Assembly (NCBI RefSeq): GCF_901709675.1
Contig: NC_051091.1
Coordinates: 10,140,967-10,204,966 of the forward strand
DNA from: Syngnathus acus
Taxonomy: Eukaryota; Chordata; Actinopteri; Syngnathiformes; Syngnathidae
Direction of reading: 5' to 3'
Length of the DNA stretch: 64,000 nt
A program made the translations under genes and the position numbers. The notes below the pieces were generated by a model. It was given only the letters and a program-made list of their open reading frames with translations, ran no database searches and had not been told where the DNA came from. This document shows positions 11,554 through 23,700 of the stretch, in pieces. Position 1 is the stretch's first letter; each line of letters opens with the position of its first letter.

Positions 11554-14500
11554 ATGGATGTCATAGTGCGCCGCTGTCCATTCCTGGCTCGCGTACCCCA
11601 GGCCTTCATGCAGCAGCCCAGAAATTCACTGGTTGTTTACGCCCAGCGTTGCCCCATCATGATGGAGCTTGCCTCCAAACCCATGGCGCCGTCGCTGGCG
11701 CGGGCTCTCTGCTCGTCCACTTCCTATCACCAGAGGGCTGAGAATAACACCACTGAAGGTATGATGATGATCAATTAGGTGACATGATTATTATTGGGTG
11801 GAACTGGTTCACTAAAGTCTGCTCGCATTTTCAGGTACCCAACCGAAGGTGGAGGCCAAGTTGCCTGCAGGCCATTCGACTGTGCCATCTGGTCAGGCCG
11901 TGGCCTCCAAATGCCCGTTCCTGGCTGCAGAGATGGGCCAGAAGAACAGCAGCGTGGTTCGCCAGGTTGGCATGGAGTTCCAAGAAGATGTTCAGGAAGT
12001 CCGCACTGTCCAGAAAGGTTAGAGTCACTTTGAGAATGACCTTGGAAGAAGGTTGTAGAAGAAACATGGTGATAATCATCCTCCATTTGTGCATTTTCTT
12101 TTTCTAGAAGTGTCTCCTGATCAGCTGAAGCAGCCATCCTTGGCCAGCACCAGTGAAAGTCTCATGAAGACCCTCCTTAAACAGCGTCCTAAGATGGTCT
12201 CCCACCTGCTACAGGACAATTTGCCAAGCAGCTGTAAGTATGAGCTTAGCATTAGTAAACGTGTTACCGCTCGGGGTCGCATTGCCGCATTCGAGCATGT
12301 CCTCTTCTTCCCAACAGTGTCCCGCTTCCATTACGATGGCTTTTTCGAAAAGAAGATCGAAGAGAAGAAAAGCGACCACACGTACCGCGTGTTCAAGACT
12401 GTGAACCGTCTGGCCAACGAGTTCCCCATGGCCGACGACTTCACGGGCTCCCTGGAGGAGAAAAGGGAGGTGTCGGTGTGGTGCAGCAACGACTACTTGG
12501 GCATGAGTCGACATCCTCGGGTAGTTCAATCAATCATGTGAGTTTGAACTCGTGTTGTCTCGTCTTCCCTACTAAGACCTTATTTGAAAGCGACACCCGG
12601 TTACAATGAATCCATTGTTTATGTGGCCATAGTGATAGTTGGCCTTCTCAGTTTACATCAAGTCAAACACAATCCATTTCATGATGCTGGTTAACAAACC
12701 AAAACGTTTCACTGCGCAGGGAATTTTCAAAGTAATATGATCAATGAGAATTTGATTTGTTGCCTCCCTCCAGGGAAACACTACAAAAGCACGGCTCGGG
12801 GGCAGGAGGCACTCGGAACATCTCCGGCACCAGCAAGTTCCATGTGGAACTGGAAGAAGAGCTGGCTGACCTCCACAAAAAGGATGCGGCGCTACTCTTC
12901 ACTTCCTGCTTTGTGGCCAACGACTCCACCCTGTTTACCTTGGCAAAGATGCTGCCAGGTTATTTTTCATCAACTTAATTCTCACTGTAAATACTTTTGT
13001 GTAATGACTCAATCGCGGTAATTTGATTTATCGCAGGTTGCGAGATCTACTCTGATGCAGGCAACCACGCATCGATGATTCAGGGAATTCGGAACAGTGG
13101 TGCCAAGAAGTTCATTTTCCGCCACAATGACGTCTCTCACCTCCGAGAGTTGCTGCTTAAGGGAGATCCGAGCAAGCCAAAGATTGTTGCATTTGAGACT
13201 GTCCACTCTATGGATGGTCAGTTGCAGATCATCCCTTTTTTTTCGTAATTTAAAAAAAAAAAAAAAAAGTAGTGTAACCTTTGGCCCTTTCTTTTTCCCT
13301 GGCAGGGGCTGTGTGTCCGCTAGAAGAGATGTGCGATGTGGCCCACGAATTTGGCGCAATCACATTTGTTGACGAGGTTCACGCCGTGGGTCTGTACGGA
13401 GCCAGGGGAGGTGGAATTGGAGATCGTGATGGGGTCATGGACAAGATGGATATCATCTCTGGGACATTAGGTCAGCATGACATGTCTACTTAGCGCTGAT
13501 TTTCTTCTAAATGCAAGACTGAACAAATATCCTTTCGTTCTGTGACCTCGGCCGTGTCACCCAATATGTTTACGGGCTTAAAGCAGCTCCTCGTTGCCCT
13601 GCTGTTGCTAGGAGACCAGAGGCTTGAATTGCTCTTGTCATTGTCGTTTCCATCTGTGCACTTTAACATAAACACCTTTTCTGGACAGAGACCAGGAGCA
13701 AAAACGTGAAGTAAAATCTGTAATATGCTTTACTCAGCTAGATGGAAATACTTGGACACCAGCAGAGTCTTTATTACTTTTAAATGAGACTGCTTGTAAT
13801 AATTCATTTCCAGTGGATAGTGTCTTCTTGCAATCTGTAATGCTCGTCGTCTTCCAGGCAAAGCCTTCGGCTGTGTCGGCGGCTACATCGCCAGCACCGC
13901 CGCCCTGGTGGACACAGTCCGCTCGTACGCCGCCGGCTTCATCTTCACCACCTCTCTGCCGCCGATGTTGCTCTCCGGCGCCCGGCAGTCCATCCAGGTG
14001 CTCAAGGGCGAGGAGGGTCGCGCGCTGAGACGTAAGCACCAGCGCAACGTCAAGCTTCTCCGGCAGATGCTGATGGACGCTGGGCTGCCTGTGGTACACT
14101 GCCCAAGCCACATCATCCCAGTTCGGGTAAATTCACGAGACATGCCTTACGATTGCCAGATTTCAAAATCCAAACTGGAACTTAAGCCTTTTGCCCTACT
14201 TCTTAGGTGTCTAACGCTGAGAAGAACACAGAGGTGTGTGACCTCATGATGAGTCGCCACAATATCTACGTGCAGGCCATCAACTATCCCACTGTGGCTA
14301 AAGGGGATGAGCTTCTGCGCATTGCTCCAACACCTCACCACACCCCTGAGATGATGAAATTCTTTGTTGGTAAGTTGGTTATGCAATTTCAACCCAAGGG
14401 ATGTTGTAATACAACGTTTGGTAACCTCTACCTGCCTCTTTTTTTTTTCTTTTTTTTTTTTTTTCCCCTCTTTGCAGAGAGGTTGGTGCACACATGGAAG

Positions 14501-14638
14501 GAGGCCGGCCTTGAGCTGAAGCCCCACTCGTCGGCCGAGTGCACCTTCTGCCAGCAGCCGCTTCACTTTGAGGTGATGAGCGAGAGAGAGAAGTCTTACT
14601 TCAACGGCCTCAGTCACCCGATCTCGGCTCGCGGGTAA
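11554..14638 (+). CDS. alas1: 5-aminolevulinate synthase 1 (housekeeping, mitochondrial)
   Basis: Ten coding exons give 618 residues: 11554-11758, 11835-12017, 12108-12233, 12318-12537, 12774-12958, 13037-13216, 13306-13470, 13858-14126, 14207-14369 and 14478-14638. The enzyme condenses glycine and succinyl-CoA to 5-aminolevulinate in the mitochondrial matrix, the rate-limiting step of heme synthesis, using pyridoxal phosphate. The N-terminal presequence carries three heme-regulatory CP motifs (Cys8-Pro9, Cys33-Pro34, Cys95-Pro96) through which heme is known to block import. The core shows [14 protein letters not shown], the [10 protein letters not shown] segment and the catalytic lysine, Lys423, in [13 protein letters not shown]. 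The length compares with 640 in human, and Lys423 corresponds to human Lys445. The presequence ([13 protein letters not shown]) and the tail ([19 protein letters not shown]) follow ALAS1, not ALAS2. The gene is intact. A poly-T-rich tract precedes exon 10. Confidence 0.97.
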
Positions 14639-14759
14639 CCAGTCACCCTCAAAGCTGGCTCCAGACAACTCTTATGTCCTTTCTCTGTCGCATTATCTTT
14701 TATATGTCCTCTTAAACACATTATTCCAAATACTCTATGATCAAATATTATATATACGT

Positions 14760-14765
14760 AATAAA
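14760..14765 (+). terminator. alas1 polyadenylation signal
   Basis: AATAAA about 120 bases after the alas1 stop codon, giving a short 3' UTR. A TGT-rich stretch (about 14780-14792) follows, as expected for a downstream element. Confidence 0.65.
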
Positions 14766-15173
14766 ATATAAGATGGAACATGTCTGTGGTCTGTGAATTC
14801 CTTAAGTGTCGTTAAGAAAAAATAACATATATATTTTGTATCTGGTTGAAAGTCAGTTTTAAACCACATTTATATACCGTAATTTTCGGACTAAAAGTCG
14901 CTCCGGAATATAGGTCGCATTAGCCATAAAATGCACAATAACGTGAAAAAAAACATAAGTCGCATTTTGGGGGGAAATTTATTCGACAAAATCCAACACC
15001 AAGAACAGACATGACGATAGGTATGCTAACGTGACATAAACAAACGAGGAGCTGAGAACCATCGATCATCCTTTGTCAACAATGGGTGCGCGCCGCTGAC
15101 GGCGCTTGCACTTCAAAATATTCCACAGGCCCATATAATGATATATAAATTAGATATCAAATAACTATTATAT

Positions 15174-15539
15174 GGCGGCTCGGTGACTCACTGGGTAGCA
15201 CGTCCGCCTCACAGTTAGGAGGGTGCGGGTTCGATTCCACCTCCGGCCCTCCCTGTGTGGAGTTTGCATGTTCTCCCCGGGCCCGCGTGGGTTTTCTCCG
15301 GGCACTCCGGTTTCCTCCCACATCCCAAAAACATTCTTGGTAGGCCGATTGAAGACTCCAAATTGTCCCTAGGTGTGAGTGCGAGTGCAAATGGTTGTTT
15401 GTCTCTGTGTGCCCTGCGATTGGCTGGCAACCGGTTCAGGGTGTCCCCCGCCTACTGCCCGATGACAGCTGGGATAGGCTCCAGCTCACCCGCGACCCCC
15501 GTGGGGATTAAGCGGTTCAGAAAATGGATGGATGGTTGG
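15174..15539 (+). mobile_element. tRNA-derived SINE, inserted in the DNA transposon
   Basis: It begins with a tRNA-like head (GGCGGCTCGGTGACTCACTG, with a box B GGTTCGATTCC). Its body contains the common fish sequence GTGGAGTTTGCATGTTCTCC, and the end is an ATGG-type tail. A perfect 13-base target duplication, ATAACTATTATAT, flanks it at 15161-15173 and 15540-15552. The intact duplication shows this is a retrotransposition event younger than its host transposon. A more decayed relative lies near 47897-48150. Confidence 0.88.
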
Positions 15540-15784
15540 ATAACTATTATATAAACAATAATATTATCAAACCATCTGTGCACTCTAAATCATTAAATCC
15601 ATCGATCAAATTCCTCGTCCTTTGTCAACAACGCCGCGCGTGCGCCCTGACGTCAGCCTCGTCGTTATTCCACAGATCTAGTATATAACTATATTGTAGC
15701 GTTAACAAAGTACAAGGAAAGACGTGGGTTTGGTAAACGGCTCTTTATTTAACAAAACAAACTTCCAGGCGTGTGGCGGCGTGG

Positions 15785-15964
15785 ACTTCCAGCCACCGAG
15801 GTGGAAGAGAGATCCATAGAATAGGACCGGGCGTGCGTAAAAGCCATGACCGAGCCCCATCCACCGTCCCCGGACAGCCACCCGGCCGAGCGCCGGCCCG
15901 CGACTTCCATCCACGGAGGTGAAAGAGAGCTCCGTAGAGTAGGACCAGGCGTGCGTAAAAGCCA
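15785..15964. repeat. imperfect tandem duplication inside the DNA transposon
   Basis: The segment 15785-15848 recurs at 15903-15964 with a spacing of 118 bases. Shared features are CTTCCA.CCAC.GAGGTG, AGAGAG.TCC.TAGA.TAGGACC and GCGTGCGTAAAAGCCAT. It is part of the element's non-coding interior. Confidence 0.7.
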
Positions 15965-17752
15965 TAATAGTTTTTCAAACATTCTGTGTCACTCCAAATC
16001 ATTAAATCCTTCAAACTCTTCGTCCTCCATGTCACTTAGAAACAAAGCCGCTCATGATGCCGGTAGTACGTGGGGCCCTTCGTCAGCTTCGTCATCCCGT
16101 GATCAATCTTTGTCCTTTTTGTAAACAACCGCCACGCCGCGTCGCGCTGCTGACGTCACTTGAAATTCAAATTTCAGTAATCCCTTGCTACATCGCGGTT
16201 CGTTTATCGCGGTTTCACTTTTTTTTTTGAAAATATTTGAAAAAAAACACAAGTCGCTCCTTATTATAAGTCGCCCCCCCACCCAAACTATGAATAAAAC
16301 CGCGATTTATAGTCCGAAAATTACGGTACATGAGAGTAACAGAACACTGTCGCAAAAAGCATGTCCTGCGATGAACTTGGAATTCTTCTAAGACACAAGG
16401 AGATGAGAATGCCAATTGACATGACAACTCAATTATGAAATGACGTCATCCATCCATTCTTCCATTATAGGCTATTATCAAGCCACCCACTTGTTTGGCA
16501 CTGGTTTAGAGAACAAAGGTTGAACTTTTGCCTGGAGAGGTAAAATGCAAATCTACAAAGTCAAATAGGAAACGGGTGCCAGAGCAAACTATCGCCTGTG
16601 ATTGATAAAATGTCATTTTGATACGGTCATGAACAGTGTATGAGTCGCAAGCAAATGAATTGTGTCATGTCACAATCCCATTAGGTGTTCTTCACGCTTT
16701 CAGTGGGCGCCACATGAATCTTTGTGTGTGACTAATGAGCCAGCGTTATCCACTGAAGCATATTCAGGTTGCTGTGGGATTAAAGATGTTCTTTATCGAA
16801 ATGGAACACAATGCTCAAAATGGTGCAAAATCTTGGCACATTTTAGCATCAATACTTATAAACTGACATCATTTGACCATATTGTGAGCAAACGACCTCA
16901 TTTTAAAACAAGGCATCTAATGTAATGATAGATAATTACAAAGGTTTCTGAGTTTCTGATAGATAAGTACATTTGACTGAACCTACTAACCCACTGTTTG
17001 GTGTGAAGTGACATAATTTTTGCGATGTTACATGACGACCCCCCCCCCCCTCAACCCAGATCCAAACAGAAAAACATGAAGAGGCGAAACAACAACATAA
17101 GGAAGATAGATGCGCCACACACACTAAAACGGCTAGATCTAATCATCGGGTTCACTTTCACACTCCCTTTTCAAAGGTAGCCTATTTATTTAGTGGGTGT
17201 GTGAACATGGATGTGTGCATTACAAATAGCATAACATTATCTCAATCAGCAATTTTGGGGAAAAACGACATTTCTGGTTAAGTTAAAATAATCAAAGTTA
17301 CACAATTAAGGAAATAATGAAAAACAAGTCAGACCATTTAGGATGTAAGGTGACGTGAACACTGTACCAGTCTTTCAGGTTTTTTTTTTTTTTTTAAATT
17401 CATCAAAAAATAATAAGTTTAGTTTAGAGCGAAATTGTAATAAAGCTATTATCGAATATACACAAACATCATTTTTACTCAACTCCCAGTGGGGGATCAT
17501 ACTGGAATTTAATATAACACATGTCAAGTGAAAATGATTAATACACTTACTGCCCATGTTTATATTTTCCTTCTAGAAAAAGGCGGGCATTTATTTATCA
17601 AACACGCATTAAATAATAAGTGCAATTCAGCACCTTGTTGATAACGTGCTGCATCCTGGAGTGAAACTACAATCTATGCTTACCATCTTCACGGGTGCAT
17701 TTCACAGTTGGTAATCCCTTTATTTTTGGACCACCTCTCAGTGCCTCTCCTA

Positions 17753-17766
17753 GTTGTCATGGTAAC
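17753..17766. promoter_or_regulatory. RFX X-box-like palindrome
   Basis: GTTGTCATGGTAAC fits the X-box bound by RFX factors, an imperfect inverted repeat of GTTGCC/GGCAAC type. The identical 14-mer recurs at 37786-37799 (reverse strand) and 42736-42749. RFX proteins drive ciliary genes, so a link to poc1a or b9d2 is plausible, but the site is 3 kb from the poc1a start. Confidence 0.4.
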
Positions 17767-20173
17767 AAAAGTACAACGCAGTGGAAAATGGGGCAAAGTG
17801 AGTCTGTATGTGACAAAGGAGTGGCCCTTCAGAAAAAGCAATTTTCAGCACGGTTGACTATTGTGCTATAATCGATGATGCTTGAGGTATTTTGGAATAA
17901 GTGTGTATTAAGACACCTGGGAACTATTTCAAATAGAGAAAAATACAACATCCTTCTTTTCAACCAAACAGTCTGAACGTTTTAGTATCATCGCGTGCAA
18001 CTGTCCTTCCTGATTACAAGTCTAAGGCCTCCTGGAATGTGTCCACTTTGTGCACGCCGTCATCTTCTGCTTTTCCCCTCAGCTTGATAACATTTGTGTC
18101 CATAAAATTAATCATTGTTTACGATGGCATTTACAATCTACGCTCTGGTGTAAAAACGTTTACCTTTGCATGTGCTTACGGTTTACAAATGAGGAAATTA
18201 CACAGTGACTGTTTGTAAAGAAGCTTGGAGGGCAAGTGTTGCAAAAGGAAACGAGGAAAAGAAAAGCACTCATGACACGCCTGGTTTTGTTGTGGCATCA
18301 TGAAAAAAAGTCCCTACAACGAAGTGTAATTAACACTTCCTGTAAAGTTCATAACAAATCCATCGTCTAACCGGTCGGACGAGAATTCTTCTCATGCTAT
18401 TTCTATTTTAATCTTTTCAACTATGGAAAGTATGCTATGATGTGCGTGCACCTCCTTTTTTAATTAATCTGACCTCTTTTCCAAATTCAATAACATTGCT
18501 TTTGTTTTCATTTAAAAAAAAAAACACACACACATTGACTCAAACTGGAATGATATGGTGATGACAGGGAAGTGAATATTTTCCACTGGCCATTTTGGGG
18601 GCTCACTGGAACAGTTTTAGAGTTTTAAACCAAACTCTTGTGTTGGGGATCACACAAGATTGAGCAGGCCTACCCAATGTTAAGTCTGTTCAAATAGCAA
18701 TTTAGTCATGACGACGTCTCAAATGTTGGTCAAGCATTTCCCATTACATTCTAACATTGCATACTGAATGGGCTTGTGAACGTGCAGGGCCCCCTGGAAT
18801 TGGGCCACAGCACTCAGCATCAACCTTCAGCCCACCCCCACAGCAAGGCCTCCCTGGCACTTGTATCACAGCGTCCTTGCGGGTCCCTCATTGACATAAA
18901 CTGGCGAATTTCCAGGCTCCCCAGCTGGACATTCCTCCCCATCTCTATCTAGCCTTTCATGTCTTTGTTTTGATCCACCCCCACAAGATGTTTTTTGGTC
19001 CATCACATTTGTTACTTTGAGACTGTATTGACTGAACAGTAAATAATTTGACAACTGTATTCCACTCTGGTGTTGTTATCTGACCTTTGTTATTTATTTT
19101 GGTGTTGTAGCACGCAACCTTCACTCCAGTATCAAGGCTGTCAGACTTTGGTCACACTTGCTTTAATTCTTATCAGGAACAAGGATGTAGAGGAGGAAAC
19201 ATACCTTCGGTATAAATGGGTCAAGCAAAAAGTCATCTTACGGGATTGATTTTCATCAATTCTTCTTGTTGACTTTCAGTGACGAGGAAGTGAGATAAAT
19301 TTCTTCTTGCGAAGAGAAAAAAAGCAGTTTTAGTTTTTGTACAAAGATTTTGTCATTGCATAAAATGGTTTTTCATTACTAACCCAAGACTTTACATATA
19401 TTTTTTTATACAATTGTCATGTTTTGACAATTAACCTGATTGATGTTTATTTTTATAATAGAAGCATTGTGTGGTGAAAAAAAACAGGTTTGACTTTCTT
19501 TCAGGTGAAATATTTCTTTACCATCTTCAAAATTCAAAAGACAAACGTTTCCAATTCCATTAGGCCCATAATTTCCTCATGGAACACAGTTTGTTGTGTT
19601 GCTAAAAATAAAAACATTGTGTCGCAAAGTGAACTATTAAATTAGTTTTAAAGCTGTGGAAGAACAAACTACCTCTTGGCTCTGACAGCTACTCAGACGG
19701 AAGGTGTGTCCAAAAATTAAAAACCACAATAGATTTTTTGAAAGAACTGAAACTCGTTCATGCTTTATTGAGCAGAAAAGCAAGTTTGTGAGACTTTAAA
19801 CCGTGTGAAATGATATCACACTCAAGATATGAGCCATATATGAAGTACATAAACAATAGATTATCATAAAAAATGCTTTAGGCAACATTTAAATCAAATA
19901 TTTTCTCCTCCCTTTGACAACTCGCCCAAGGCAAAAACTATGAACATGTTCACACACATCTAAGCACATTTTTTTCTCACGAGAGAAGGGTTCAATTTGA
20001 GTTATAGAGTGAACACTCTGTAACTCAAGTGCACCATTGATTTGTGTAAATAATTATTTCAGGTTCTACTTCCTTGTTCTGTTCTATCTGAAAACTGGCA
20101 GTGCTGAAAAGTTCTAATATTTAACTTCAGTAGAATATCTGAAAACTTGGCAACTTCTAGAAGAGAAATTATG

Positions 20174-20320
20174 TACACTAACGCTCAAACGTTTGGGGTC
20201 ACCCAGACAATTTCGTGTTTTCCATTAAATCTAACAATTTCCATTAACAACTAATAATTGCTCAAGGGTTTTCCAATCATCCATTAAAAGGATGGTGTAC
20301 TATTTATGACGTCTTTTAAA
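20174..20320. mobile_element. remnant of a Tc1/mariner-type repeat
   Basis: The stretch TACACTAACGCTCAAACGTTTGGGGTCACCCAGACAATTTCGTGTTTTCC and the following TTGCTCAAGGGTTTTCCAATCATCCATTAAAAGG look like the terminal parts of a repeat widespread in vertebrates (form ACTACCGTTCAAAAGTTTGGGGTCAC). No matching opposite end is clear, so only a fragment is called, from memory of the family rather than alignment. Confidence 0.45.
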
Positions 20321-20599
20321 GTAGTTTGGCAATTGTTTTCCCATTAAAGACATTTTGTAGCCATATCCATGTGTATAGTTTGCTCACCACTAATAGAAGC
20401 ACGCTGCTCACATCTGGCGGCAATAAGCCAGCACTGCATTTTGGAAAAAGGATATTAAAACTGCAATAGAATTGCTTGTTAACTATTAATAAATTAGGAT
20501 AATTGCACATTTTACGTTCTCTGCAATATGTTGGTATTTATTCTCCCCCCCACCCACCACCATTGTAAAGAAAATTATGCGGCGTCCCCTTTAAGGCAT

Positions 20600-20766
20600 C
20601 TGCGGTAGCCGGGCGCCCAATCGCGGCGCGTAAACTGAAACTTGTTGTGATAGGCTAGCAGCTGAGCTAACGGCTAACAACTAGCTTTTCCCCTCACCCC
20701 GTATCACTCTTGATAAACAATTATCAAGTCGTCGCTACATATCGCGTCGTCCTTGAACCACAAAAG
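20600..20766 (+). promoter_or_regulatory. poc1a promoter and 5' UTR
   Basis: A CpG-richer segment just upstream of the poc1a ATG. It includes a CCAAT box (20617-20621) inside GGCGCCCAATCGCGGCGCG. There is no TATA box, which suits a housekeeping-type ciliary gene. No full X-box is visible here. Confidence 0.5.
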
Positions 20767-23700
20767 ATGACTTCTGTACTGGTAAGAGAGTTTATAAAGT
20801 TATCTGTTAGCCGAAGTTGAAGTTGCGTCTCTTTTAAGTAGCAACTGACGTAAAACGGACGTCACAAAATAACGTTGACATTTGCAAGACTATGTGAAAC
20901 TGTTCTTGTATTTCTGTTGTCCACGTTAGTTTGAGGGAGTCATATTTCAAACTTTTTTTTTTGTTTTTTAAATGTTCGTGACATGTCACGAGCACACAAA
21001 AGGCAGTACGTTACGATTTGCCGGAGTGCAGGAGCATACTGTAATGTTGTGCAGAAGCTGAATGAAGAATGAATGACATTAATTCATCAGTACTTTTTGG
21101 TTGGAAATGAAGGATTATGGAAATAAGTGTTTTATTGATCAGTTCTTTCCCTGGAGAACACATGATTGTTGAGCATCTAAAGCCATTTAATGGTGCAACT
21201 CTTCATTTGGTAGTTCATAGTTCAAAATTTGTCTTGGGGGGAAAAAATGTACATATATAGATGCAACTCCTTTAGCGTCAACTCTCGACGCCATATTTGT
21301 CAAAGTTTCTCATGATGATGCCGAGCTCCAGCTCCACAGTGCCCATGGCGGCGGTGTGCAGCCTGTATCTGTCCGCCCCACTGTAGATCAGATCGGGGTT
21401 CTTGAGCTGTGGTCCGCCGCCGACGAACCTTCGCGATAGCTCCTCCTGCCAGGAGCCCAGGGGCCTCCACGTACAGCAGCTAATTCGATGATGTCCCGGG
21501 CTGGAGGGGACGTGGCAGTAGCCGTAACCGAACAGCTCGCACCGACCAAACGAATCCTGGTGCCACACCTGGAGGTGGATCTTAGGCCAACCTTGGAGAC
21601 CCTTGGTGGCGTAATGCAGGTCGATGGGATGGCACCAGTACGCCATGTCTCCTGTCTGCGGGCAGTCCACTTGAGTTTGACCCTGCTTCAAGCCGGAGAG
21701 ATGTCGCCACGCCCCACCAGTGTGAACCCCCCATTTGCAAAAGAGGCTGTTCTGAGGGAAGCCCGTTGCCCCGACCAACTGACCTATGATGTGCAGCTCG
21801 GCCATGGCACGAAAAATCCACACTGGCGTGACAAAACCACTCTTTATATCCACATCGCACGCGAGCTATATAGCTTGCGGGCGTCACAGGGGCACGTCCA
21901 TGCACAACACCGTTCGTGCAGGGACGCTCAGTGCCCCGCGTTTTGCATGTCAGGCGAACTGAAATGGATGAGCGGAGTCCGTCAATTTACTATCGAAAAG
22001 ACGAACAATTTTGTGCAAGGCCGCGATGGATGCATAAATCTAAAAGCTAGGCGGAGACGAACAAATCTGAAGGAGGATCTACTTCTTCTTCGCCGCTTGG
22101 AAGCGTATCCAATTGGAACAGCGCCACCATGCGGGTATAAGGCTGATAAAGATGAGCCGGCACAGTTTCATAAATGATAAGATTTAATGAAGGAATTTGT
22201 CACTGTGAATGTGTAGAGGTACATTATAAGCAATCTAGATAATAAGTCGGAATTTTTGTGGCCATTGCAGACAAAGCAGTCTACAGGCATGTGTCATGTT
22301 TTGACTCCATTGGCAGTCTATTAAGTTCATGCAAAATCTTCCATTGTTGCTTAATAATTCATGCTACATCAGTATGCTGGGTAATATTTAAAATTGTCTC
22401 CTTATCCATATAGCATGACCCGACACTTGAGCGTAATTTCAAGGGCCACAAGGGCGCCGTGACGGGTGTGGACTTCAGTAGCAACATGAAACAGATCGGT
22501 AACTGTTCTAATATCTCATTCATTCATAAATTAGTGTTTTAATTTGAGTTGAGTTTCCTGACAACTGCCCTGGATTGTCATTCTCCAGCCACAAGCTCCA
22601 CAGACTGCAGCGTGATGATCTGGAACATGACACCTCAGAGGCGTGCGTATCGTTTTGATGGGCATGAAGACGCCATCACCTCCATCCAGTTTTCTCCTTC
22701 AGGACATCTGGTAGCCTCTTGTTCCAAAGACAAGACTGTGCGCCTTTGGGTGCCCAACATGTAGGTTTTTTTTTCTTTTTTGCCAGGATAGGAATTTAGT
22801 TATTTTTTCTTGGTATGTTATTTACTGTTTGATTTAAAGAGTTTGGGTTAAAAAAAAACAAATTATTGTCAAGTAAATCTTCACATTTTGAAGACAGCTT
22901 ATAAAAGCAGAGGAAAAAGTTTACACGCAATATTCATCACCTAGTCGCGTTATTTTAATTTTGACTGTCAGCAATAAAACCTATTGCTTTGTGGGTTTTA
23001 CAGGAAGGCTCAGTCAACTGTATTTAAGGCTCACACAGCCACCGTGCGAAGTGTGAATTTTTCCTGGGACGGTCAAGCTCTTGTCACAGCATCTGATGAC
23101 AAGACGGTCAAAGTGTGGTCTGTCCATCGACAAAAGTTTCTATACTCTTTCAACCAGCATATCAACTGGGTCCGCTGTGCAAGGTATAAGACTTTTTCCG
23201 ATCCCAAATTGCACCCTCATTTTTAAATATACGCATTTCTTCCAGGTTTTCTCCAGACAGCCGCTTGATCATTTCCTCCAGTGATGACAAAAGCATCAAG
23301 CTGTGGGACAGGAACAGCAAGGAATGTGTTCATTCTTTCTACGAACATGCAGGGTGAAAATTTTTTTTTACAAGAATTTGACCAATGTCTTTTCATGATG
23401 TATTAAATTGATTTTCATTTTGTCTTTTATGAAGTTTTGCAAACCACGTGGAGTTTCATCCCAGTGGAACGTGCATCGCTGCAGCCAGCACTGACAACTC
23501 AGTCAAGGTGTGGGACATTCGAACCCTTAAGATGTTGCAACATTACCAAGGTAAAGACTCAAGACGCTCGCTATTATTTTACATAATCACAGCCGGTTAA
23601 ATTTAAGATGACAATCAACTGTTTTTCTGGATTAATTTGCATTCCTATTTTTTTTTTTTCATTTTGTTTGTCTACTGCTTGGTTGTGTTGATTAGCTCCC

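Larger units (their letters stand above)
14877..16326. mobile_element. non-autonomous TA-flanked inverted-repeat DNA transposon (Tc1/mariner-like)
   Basis: The ends are perfect inverted repeats of at least 16 bases, CCGTAATTTTCGGACT at 14877 and its complement ending at 16326, each flanked by TA (14875-14876 and 16327-16328). TA duplication is the mark of Tc1/mariner-type insertion. Related sequences reading as GTCGC and CGCGG-rich tracts continue inward. No transposase frame is visible. The interior holds three diverged copies of a block containing TTTGTC..AACA followed by a GC-rich stretch (near 15072, 15620 and 16107), a tandem pair near 15785 and 15903, and a nested SINE. Without the SINE and its extra target copy the element would be about 1.07 kb. 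Confidence 0.75.
16329..20599. other. intergenic stretch between alas1 and poc1a
   Basis: No exon, RNA gene or long coding frame is supported across this region of about 4.3 kb. It is AT-rich with a poly-C run (about 17040-17050) and short poly-A/T runs. Two items stand out and are listed separately: an RFX X-box-like palindrome at 17753-17766 and a Tc1-like remnant beginning at 20174. Confidence 0.6.

Noticed and set aside
11554-14638. Assignment as ALAS2 because of the IRE
   Set aside because: The presequence, the C-terminal residues and the POC1A/DUSP7 neighbourhood all match ALAS1.
21488-22177. 229-codon plus-strand open frame
   Set aside because: It is the shadow of b9d2 on the opposite strand plus GC-rich upstream sequence.
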